Source: Solirubrobacter taibaiensis (GTDB lineage Bacteria; Actinomycetota; Thermoleophilia; Solirubrobacterales; Solirubrobacteraceae). Taken from it: 64,000 nucleotides of DNA. Every line of letters begins with the position of its first letter. The stretch's first letter is position 1. The translations under genes were made by a program, and so were the position numbers. The stretch is taken from assembly GCA_027587225.1 (NCBI GenBank), contig JAPDDQ010000019.1, positions 62,001-126,000 on the forward strand. Reading direction: 5' to 3'. Below the pieces are notes generated by a model. The model saw only the letters and a program-made list of their open reading frames with translations. It made no database searches and had not been told where the DNA came from. Positions 57,965 through 64,000 of this stretch are shown here, in pieces.

Positions 57965-59359
57965 ATGATCGTGCTTCGCGCCGTACTCGCGTTCGTCGTC
58001 CTGCTCGTGTTCCCCGCCTCCGCCCTCGCCGGGCAGGTGCGCGTGGAGAATGGGACGATCGTCTTCACCGGGGTGGGCGCTGAGAACGTCACGTTCAGCT
58101 TCGACAGCGCGTTCCACGTGATCGATTCCGACAAGCCCATGACTCTGGGCGGGCCGGGGGCGTGCACGCTGCCGACGCCGAACCAGGCGAGCTGCATCGG
58201 CTCGGCGTTCGACGCGACCCTGATCGGGACCGGCAACACGCTCACTGCGTCCGCGGTCACGTCCGGCGCCGCGCTCAAGGCCAACGGCAGCCCGGGGAAC
58301 GACGACATCACCGGCACGCCGGCCGCGGACACGATCGCCGGCAACGCGGGTGACGACAACCTCTACGGCGGCGAGGGTGACGACACGCTCAGCGGCGGCG
58401 CGGGCGCGAACGGGATCGACGACGGGCCGGGCAACGACTACGTCACCGGCGGTCCGCAGAACGACACGTTCAACGTGGGCACCGGCACCGACCTGATCTT
58501 CCCCGGCGACGGCTACGACGTGATCTCGTACGCGAACCGGGTGAACCCGGTGACGATCACGCTCGGCGGCAACGCCGACGACGGCGAGGCGGGGGAGGGC
58601 GACAACGTCGGCAACGACGGCGAGCAGGCCACCGGTGGCTCAGGCAACGACCGCATCGTCGCCAACGATCTCGGCAACCGGCTCTACGGCGGGCCGGGCA
58701 ACGACCAGATCTTCGGCGGCAAAGCCGAGGACCGGCTGGAGGGCAACGAGGGCGACGACGTCATCGACGCCCGCGATGGCCGCTACGACTCGATCGACTG
58801 CGGCACCGGCACGGACACCCTCTACGCCGATCCCGTCGATTTCGCCGAGAACTGCGAGATCGCGCCGGACCGCGATGGCGACGGCTACGCCAACGAGGGG
58901 GACTGCGCGCCGGACAACGCGGCGATCAACCCCGCGGCGGGGGAGATCATCGGCAACGCGGTCGACGAGGACTGCAAGAACGGCCCGCTGTACGCGCGGG
59001 TCGTCTCACCCGTCTCCTACAGCATCAAGCGGCAGGCGAGCAAGAACCGGATGCGCTTCACCAAGGTGACGGTGGGCGAGATCAAGCCGGGCGACAAGAT
59101 CGAGATCCGCTGCTCCACGAAGGCCCGTGGCTGCCCGTTCACGAAGAAGACGGTCACGGGCAAGAGCAAGCGCACGGTCAGCGTGCTCACGCAATTCAAG
59201 TCGCGTTACCTGCGCAAGGGCGCCGTGATCGAGATCCGCACCACGCGGGCGAACGAGATCGGGTCGGTGCGGCGGCTCACGGTCGGCAGTCGCGGCACCG
59301 TCAAGTCACAGCTCCTGTGCTTGAACGTGGGTGCCACGAAGCCGACCCGCTGCGCCTAG
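57965..59359 (+). CDS. Secreted calcium-binding repeat protein
   Basis: The 464 residues start with a signal peptide (VLRAVLAFVVLLVFPASALA, cleavage after ALA). The region about 100-290 has RTX-like nonapeptides of the GGxGxDxx type (GNAGDDNLYGGEGDDTLSGG, YGGPGNDQIFGG), which fold as a calcium-bound beta-roll. A second metal motif DRDGDGYANEGDC with ACNP-like continuation (CAPDNAAINPAAGE) follows. The last about 140 residues form a beta-rich domain with paired Cys residues. It has no toxin domain, so it is probably a surface or matrix protein. It is a lone gene after tRNA-Ile. Confidence 0.88.
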   Translation: MIVLRAVLAFVVLLVFPASALAGQVRVENGTIVFTGVGAENVTFSFDSAFHVIDSDKPMTLGGPGACTLPTPNQASCIGSAFDATLIGTGNTLTASAVTSGAALKANGSPGNDDITGTPAADTIAGNAGDDNLYGGEGDDTLSGGAGANGIDDGPGNDYVTGGPQNDTFNVGTGTDLIFPGDGYDVISYANRVNPVTITLGGNADDGEAGEGDNVGNDGEQATGGSGNDRIVANDLGNRLYGGPGNDQIFGGKAEDRLEGNEGDDVIDARDGRYDSIDCGTGTDTLYADPVDFAENCEIAPDRDGDGYANEGDCAPDNAAINPAAGEIIGNAVDEDCKNGPLYARVVSPVSYSIKRQASKNRMRFTKVTVGEIKPGDKIEIRCSTKARGCPFTKKTVTGKSKRTVSVLTQFKSRYLRKGAVIEIRTTRANEIGSVRRLTVGSRGTVKSQLLCLNVGATKPTRCA

Positions 59360-60039
59360 AGCTCCTGGGCCGTCGGGCGGACGAGAATCTCGTTGATGTC
59401 CACGTGCGCGGGCTGTGAGACCGCGTACAGCACGGCCCGCGCGATGTCGTCCGCCTCGAGCCGCCCGTCGGACGGGTTGTCGAAGAACGGGGTCTCCGTC
59501 CCGCCCGGGGAGATCAGCGTGGTGCGGATGCCCGTGCCGTTGAGGTCGATGCGCACGGCCTCGGACATCGCCGTGACGGCCCACTTCGTCGCTGAGTAGA
59601 GGCTGCCCGGCATGACCCGGCGGCCGGCGACGGACCCGGTGAGGAGGACGTGCCCCTTCGACGCCTTCAAGGCGGGAATGGCCGCGCGCACGGTGTAGGC
59701 CGCCCCCAGCACGTTCGTCAGGACCATCGCGCGCCAGTGCTCGGGCGTCTCCTCGAGCCAGCCGCGCGTGGCGCCGAAGCCGGCGTTGGCGTAGACGACA
59801 TCCACCTGGCCGAACGTGTCCGTCGCCGCCGCGATCAGCGCCTCGTTGGCCTCCCACTCGGTCACGTCGGTCTCGACCGCCAACGCGTGGTCCGCGCCGC
59901 CGAGGTCCTCCACGAGCCCGTCGAGCTTGTCCTTGGACCGTGCGGCGAGCACGACTCGATACCCGGCCTCGACGGCCTGGCGGGCGGTGGCGGCGCCGAT
60001 GCCCGAGCTGGCACCGGTGATGACGAAGACGCGGGACAT
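59356..60039 (-). CDS. Short-chain dehydrogenase/reductase (SDR)
   Basis: A 227-residue classical SDR using NAD(P)H. The coenzyme motif is ITGASSGIGAATARQAVEAG. The catalytic residues are Ser in LLTGSVAGRR and YxxxK in LYSATKWAVTAMS; the NAG motif is in VYANAGFGATRG. The substrate is not determined, but clan members with this C-terminus (DINEILVRPTAQEL) reduce ketones or aldehydes of varied kind. It overlaps the repeat-protein stop and is 10 nt after the aldehyde dehydrogenase, so probably one operon. Confidence 0.92.
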   Translation of the reverse strand: MSRVFVITGASSGIGAATARQAVEAGYRVVLAARSKDKLDGLVEDLGGADHALAVETDVTEWEANEALIAAATDTFGQVDVVYANAGFGATRGWLEETPEHWRAMVLTNVLGAAYTVRAAIPALKASKGHVLLTGSVAGRRVMPGSLYSATKWAVTAMSEAVRIDLNGTGIRTTLISPGGTETPFFDNPSDGRLEADDIARAVLYAVSQPAHVDINEILVRPTAQEL

Positions 60040-60049
60040 GCCCGGAGTC

Positions 60050-61432
60050 CTACCCGATCACCTTCATGGTGCGGATGTTCGTGAACTCGTGCATGCCGAC
60101 GGCGGCGAGCTCGCGCCCGTAGCCGGAGCGCTTGATGCCGCCGAACGGGAGCCGCGGATCGGACGCGACGAGCGCGTTCACCGACACCAGCCCGGACTCG
60201 ATCCGGCGCGCGACGGCCTCGCCGCGCTCGGTGTCCTGGCTCCACACCGTGGCGCCGAGCCCGTAGCGCGTGTCGTTGGCGAGCTCGACGGCCTCGTCCT
60301 CGGTCGCGAACGGCGTGATCGCGACGACCGGCCCGAACGTCTCCTCGACGAACGCCGTCATCCCGGGCTTGACGCCGCCCAGGACGGTCGGCGGGAAGAA
60401 GAAGCCGGGCTGGTCCAGGCGCGTGCCGCCTGTCTTGAGCTCCGCGCCCTCCGCGATCGTCGCGGCCACCTGGCGCTCCAGGTTCTCGAGGATGTCCTCG
60501 CGGGCGAGCGGGCCCAGGCCGACCCCCTCCTCGCGCGGGTCGCCGATCTTGACCGCCTCCAGCGCCGTCACGAGCTTGGTCTGGAAGGCGTCGACGACGG
60601 TCGCGTCCACGAGGAAGCGCTTCGGCGCGATGCACGTCTGGCCCGCGGTCATCAGGCGGCCCGTGACGGCGTGCTTGACCGCGACGTCGAGGTCGGCGTC
60701 CGCGAGCACGACGAACGGGTCCGAGCCGCCGAGCTCGAGCACGCTCTTCTTGAGCGCCTTGCCCGCCTCGGCGGCGACGAACGCGCCCGCGCGCTCGGAG
60801 CCCGTCAGCGTGACGGCCGCCACTCGCGGGTCGGCGATCAGCCGCGCCGACACGTCCGGGACGTTCTGCGGCGCCACGATCAGGCTGGTGAAGACGCCCG
60901 CGGGCGCGCCTGCCGCGGTGAACACTTCCTCCAGGGCCAACGCCGTGCCCGAGACGTTGGGCGCATGCTTGAGGAGCGCCGTGTTGCCCGCCATCAGCGC
61001 AGGCCCGGCGAAGCGGATGACCTGCCAGAACGGGAAGTTCCACGGCATCACGGCGAAGATGATCCCGATCGGCTCGTAGCTGACGATGTGGCGCCCGTCG
61101 CCCGCGTCGACGGTCTGGTCGGCGAGGATGCCGGGCGCGGTCTCGGCGAAGTACTCACACGCCGACGCGCTCTTCTCGATCTCGAAGCGTGCCTCGGCGA
61201 GCGGCTTGCCCATCTCCGACACGACGAGCTGCGCGAGCTCCTCGGAGCGCTCGCGCAGGATGCCGGCGACCGCGGTCAGCAGCGCGCCGCGCTCCTCGAT
61301 CGGGAGGCGACGCCACTCGCGGAAGGCCGCGTCGGCGGCGGCCACCGCGGCGTCGATCTGCGCAGGCCCGTGCTCGGCGTAGGAAGCCACCTCCTGCTCG
61401 GTGGCGGGATCGACGACGGTGACAGTGGACAT
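60050..61432 (-). CDS. NAD(P)-dependent aldehyde dehydrogenase (succinate-semialdehyde type)
   Basis: Oxidises an aldehyde to the acid. In the 460 residues, MPWNFPFWQVIRFAGPALMA is the nucleotide region, LELGGSDPFVVLADADLD gives the general base Glu, and TAGQTCIAPKRFLV the catalytic Cys. EETFGPVVAITPFATEDEAV and the C-terminal PFGGIKRSGYGRELA follow. It is closest in pattern to GabD-like enzymes, but the substrate is uncertain. It starts at ATG 61432. Confidence 0.9.
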   Translation of the reverse strand: MSTVTVVDPATEQEVASYAEHGPAQIDAAVAAADAAFREWRRLPIEERGALLTAVAGILRERSEELAQLVVSEMGKPLAEARFEIEKSASACEYFAETAPGILADQTVDAGDGRHIVSYEPIGIIFAVMPWNFPFWQVIRFAGPALMAGNTALLKHAPNVSGTALALEEVFTAAGAPAGVFTSLIVAPQNVPDVSARLIADPRVAAVTLTGSERAGAFVAAEAGKALKKSVLELGGSDPFVVLADADLDVAVKHAVTGRLMTAGQTCIAPKRFLVDATVVDAFQTKLVTALEAVKIGDPREEGVGLGPLAREDILENLERQVAATIAEGAELKTGGTRLDQPGFFFPPTVLGGVKPGMTAFVEETFGPVVAITPFATEDEAVELANDTRYGLGATVWSQDTERGEAVARRIESGLVSVNALVASDPRLPFGGIKRSGYGRELAAVGMHEFTNIRTMKVIG

Positions 61433-61575
61433 TTGGCTCCTTCAGGCGGCGGCAAACGATTGCCACCGATCCTACTCGGGAGCGTGAGAACTCTCTCACG
61501 GGTTCCTCACGGTCGGCTTACGGCCCAAGGAGATTCTGCTTCTCGCAAGGTCAATCCACCCACGGGAGGCACCCC

Positions 61576-61722
61576 ATGGCTCACCGCTCGTTCAAGGCCA
61601 TCTCGGCCGCGGCACGCATCTCAAGCGCCAACTCCGACAGCAACAGCAACTCGGGCCGTCGCCGCAAGAAGGTCCGGCGTCGTCGTCGCCGCCGCGTCGC
61701 CCGCAACCGCTCCAACACCTAG
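61576..61722 (+). CDS. 48-residue Arg-rich peptide
   Basis: A small gene: ATG 61576 with GGGAGG about 6 nt upstream, stop TAG 61720. The N-terminal half is Ala/Ser/Asn-rich (MAHRSFKAISAAARISSANS) and the second half is a run of Arg and Lys (GRRRKKVRRRRRRRVARNRS). It is not recognised; it could bind nucleic acid or ribosomes, on charge alone. The ABC transporter gene begins 9 nt after the stop. The AT/GC balance of the strong ribosome site argues that it is expressed. Confidence 0.5.
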   Translation: MAHRSFKAISAAARISSANSDSNSNSGRRRKKVRRRRRRRVARNRSNT

Positions 61723-61731
61723 CAGCCGCAC

Positions 61732-63438
61732 GTGCGCCTGCTCGACCGCCTCAGCGCCTCGCTGGCGCCGGCCGCGGACGACGACCAGATGGTCGCCGCC
61801 GCGCCGGCCCAGCGGGTTCGCAGCATCCTGCGCCGCTTCTGGCCGTTCGCTCGCCCCTACCGCAAGCGCTGGCTTGCCGGGCTCGCGTTGGCCGCCGCGT
61901 TGCCGGCGATCGAGGCGGTCGAGATCTGGCTCTTCAAGTCGGTCGTCGACGACGTGCTCGTCCCGGCCGACCTCGCCGCGCTGTGGCCGCTGGCCGCCGC
62001 GATGGCGTCGCTCGCGCTGGTCGGTGCGCTCCTCTCCTTCGGTGACGAGTACATCGCGACCTGGGTGGGGGAGCGGTTCACGCTGTCCGTGCGGGCCAAG
62101 GTCTTCGACCACCTGCAACGGCTCGAGCCCGACGCGCTCGACAAACGCCGCCACGGCGACGTGCTCTCCCGGCTCTCCGGCGACCTGCACGCGATCGAGA
62201 CGCTCCTGCTGTCCGCGCTGGCCGAGGCCGTTCAGGCCGCGGCTCGCCTCATCTTCTTCGTCGGCGCCCTCTTCCTGCTGTCCTGGAAGCTCGCGCTCGC
62301 GTCACTGGTCGTCATCCCGCCCTTGTGGCTGGCCGCCCGCGCGTTCGGTCGCCTGGCCCGCCGCGCCGCGCGCGAACGCCGGCGTCGCAGCGGCACCGTC
62401 GGCGCAGTGCTGGAGGAGGCGCTCGCCAACACCGCGCTCGTCCAGACCGCCAACGCGCAAGGGCGCGAGCAGGCCCGCCTGAAGCGCGAGGCCGAGGGCG
62501 CGTCCGAGGCCGAGCTGGCCGGCATGCGCGTCGCCGGCCTCTTCGCGCCCGTGATCGACATGATCGAGCTGGCCGGCGCGATCCTGATCCTCGCGCTCGG
62601 CACCTGGGCGCTCAGCTCGGGCGACCTCACGCTCGGCGGCCTGCTCGCGTTCCTCGCCTACCTGTCGCAGCTCTACCGCCCGCTGCGCGACCTGACGCGC
62701 CTGTACACGAGCGTGTTCGAGGCCACCGCCGGCGCCGAGCGCGTGATGGAGCTGCTGGACACGCAACCGCGCGTGGTCGAGCGCCCGCACGCGCGGGAGC
62801 TCACCCGGGCCACAGGCCGGCTGGAGCTGCGCGGCGTGCACTTCAGCTACGACCGCCAGGCGCTCGCGGGCGCCAGCCTCGTCGTCCCGCCCGGTCGCTT
62901 CGTCGCGCTCACGGGCGCGAGCGGGGCGGGAAAGTCGACCGTGGCCAAGCTCGCGGTGCGCTTCCTGGACCCCGACGTCGGCACGGTCCACCTCGACGGT
63001 CACGACGTCCGCGACCTCACGCTCGCCTCGCTGCGACGCAACGTCGCGCTCCTGCTGCAGGACGCACCGGTGATCGACGGGACCATCGCCGACAACGTCG
63101 CCTACGGGCGCCCGGACGCCAGCGCGGAGGATGTCCGCCGGGCGCTCGCGGTCACGGGCCTCGACCTCGACCCCGCGACGCCCGTCGGCCAGAAGGGCCG
63201 CGCGCTCTCCGGCGGGCAGCGCCGGCGGGTCGCGATGGCCCGGGCGCTGCTGCAGGACGCGCCCGTGCTGATCCTCGACGAGCCCACCGCCGGGCTCGAC
63301 GCCGAGGCCGCCCAGGCGCTCGTCGCGCCGCTCCGCGCCATCGCGCGCGACCGGGCCACGTTGTTGATCACCCACGACCCCGTGCTGGCCCAGGCCGCCG
63401 ACGAGGTCGTCGTCCTGGATGGAGGCCGTGTGCGATGA
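61732..63438 (+). CDS. ABC exporter (fused membrane and ATPase domains)
   Basis: A half-transporter of 568 residues. The N-terminal part has about six membrane helices (LAGLALAAALPAIEAVEIWL, LWPLAAAMASLALVGALLSF). The ATPase domain has LTGASGAGKSTVAKLAVRF, the signature LSGGQRRRVAMARALLQ and VLILDEPTAGLDAEAAQ, with the switch His as ITHDPVL. It is of the MsbA/MDR type and acts as a dimer. The substrate is unknown. It starts at GTG 61732 and overlaps the following kinase by ATGA. Confidence 0.93.
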   Translation: MRLLDRLSASLAPAADDDQMVAAAPAQRVRSILRRFWPFARPYRKRWLAGLALAAALPAIEAVEIWLFKSVVDDVLVPADLAALWPLAAAMASLALVGALLSFGDEYIATWVGERFTLSVRAKVFDHLQRLEPDALDKRRHGDVLSRLSGDLHAIETLLLSALAEAVQAAARLIFFVGALFLLSWKLALASLVVIPPLWLAARAFGRLARRAARERRRRSGTVGAVLEEALANTALVQTANAQGREQARLKREAEGASEAELAGMRVAGLFAPVIDMIELAGAILILALGTWALSSGDLTLGGLLAFLAYLSQLYRPLRDLTRLYTSVFEATAGAERVMELLDTQPRVVERPHARELTRATGRLELRGVHFSYDRQALAGASLVVPPGRFVALTGASGAGKSTVAKLAVRFLDPDVGTVHLDGHDVRDLTLASLRRNVALLLQDAPVIDGTIADNVAYGRPDASAEDVRRALAVTGLDLDPATPVGQKGRALSGGQRRRVAMARALLQDAPVLILDEPTAGLDAEAAQALVAPLRAIARDRATLLITHDPVLAQAADEVVVLDGGRVR

Positions 63439-64000
63439 AGGGCTACGAGACGATCGCCCACCTCAACCGGTCCAATCGCTACGACACGTACGAGGTCTGG
63501 AGCGAGGAGCGCCAGTGCTCGTGCGTGGCCAAACGGCCGCGCCCCGATGCGCCCAAGCGGACCACCGCGGCGCTGCGGCTCGAGGGTCGGCGGCTCGTGG
63601 AGCTCTGCCACCCGCACCTCGTGCGCGGCTACGAGGTCGTCGAGGACACGCTGGTGATGGAGACGCTCGACGGCGAGACCGTCGCGCACCTGATCGCCAC
63701 CAAGGCGCTGGAGACCGACGAGGTGGCGTGGCTCGGCCTGCAGGTCGCCGGCGCGCTGCACTACCTGCACGGCCACGGGCTCCTGCACTTGGACGTCAAG
63801 CCCGGGAACCTGATCGCCACCGGCGGCCGCGCGGTGCTGATCGACCTGTCGATGGCCCGGCCGCCGGGGCGTTACAAGCGTGGGCTCGGCACCTGGTGCA
63901 ACCTCGCGCCCGAGCAGGCCCGCGGCGACGAGCTGACCACCGCGGCCGACGTCTGGGGGCTGGGCACGGTGCTGCTCGAGGCCGCGACCGGCGCGCCCGC
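63435..64000 (+). CDS. Ser/Thr protein kinase-like protein, N-terminal part (cut by window end)
   Basis: The first 188 residues are inside the window. SCVAKRPRP carries the ATP-anchoring Lys and LHLDVKPGNLIA is the catalytic loop (HLDxKPGN, with Leu in place of Arg). LIDLSMARP replaces DFG with DLS, and a GTWCNLAPEQARG activation-end motif follows. The glycine loop is not recognisable (LNRSNRYDTYEVW). It may be an active but divergent kinase. It is coupled to the ABC gene. Confidence 0.85.
   Translation, partial: MKGYETIAHLNRSNRYDTYEVWSEERQCSCVAKRPRPDAPKRTTAALRLEGRRLVELCHPHLVRGYEVVEDTLVMETLDGETVAHLIATKALETDEVAWLGLQVAGALHYLHGHGLLHLDVKPGNLIATGGRAVLIDLSMARPPGRYKRGLGTWCNLAPEQARGDELTTAADVWGLGTVLLEAATGAP

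Overview
This window comes from a very GC-rich, flagellated actinobacterium, and the sequence points to class Thermoleophilia (Solirubrobacterales: Solirubrobacter, Conexibacter and relatives). The evidence is an actinobacterial PASTA-kinase/FHA/PP2C/RodA/PBP cluster, a SARP-type regulator and actinobacterial translation and replication genes beside a complete-looking flagellar locus. The class assignment is inference; a marker-gene tree would settle it. I found no rRNA, CRISPR array or insertion sequence.

Region 1 (1-25.2 kb) is the flagellar locus. The minus-strand series flgB-flgC-fliE-fliF-fliG-fliH-fliI is separated from its expected continuation fliJ-slt-fliK-flgD-flgE by about 5.8 kb. 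That insert holds an unknown gene, an ECF sigma factor, an anti-sigma-like beta-propeller protein, an OsmC protein, a SARP/hydrolase/cyclase-like fusion and a flavin reductase. A second minus-strand block carries a fliK-like gene, a small flhB-like gene, fliA, flaG, fliD, fliS and a fliT-like gene. A plus-strand block carries flgF, flgG, flgJ-like, flgN, flgK, flgL, fliW and csrA. Eight sigma-28-type promoters (TNAA-like box, 15-16 nt, then GCCGAT) precede transcription units here. Four of them lie so close to the start codon that the mRNAs should be leaderless or nearly so.

Region 2 (25.2-39.9 kb) opens with an acidic membrane protein of unknown function, a UV damage endonuclease and a first Ser/Thr kinase. 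A 474-base gap follows, filled by a long imperfect inverted repeat. Then comes the minus-strand cell-wall/kinase series fhaA-fhaB-pstP-rodA-pbpA-pknB-ddl, and upstream of it a further multi-pass membrane kinase. These genes couple peptidoglycan synthesis to phospho-signalling.

Region 3 (38.7-43.8 kb) has plus-strand genes: a secreted/anchored protein, a DUF4446 protein, prephenate dehydratase, an HNH endonuclease and an M48 metallopeptidase. It ends in a structured non-coding stretch.

Region 4 (43.8-57.9 kb) is the chromosomal origin neighbourhood: gyrA, gyrB, dciA, recF, dnaN and dnaA on the minus strand, diverging from rpmH, rnpA, yidD, yidC, jag, rsmG, parA and parB on the plus strand. 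Two parS sites flank rsmG, tRNA-Ile(GAT) follows parB, and candidate DnaA boxes lie around dnaA. Gene polarity switches at dnaA/rpmH, as expected at oriC.

Region 5 (57.9-64 kb) contains a secreted calcium-binding repeat protein, an SDR oxidoreductase and an aldehyde dehydrogenase, a 48-residue Arg-rich peptide, an ABC exporter and a kinase cut by the window end.
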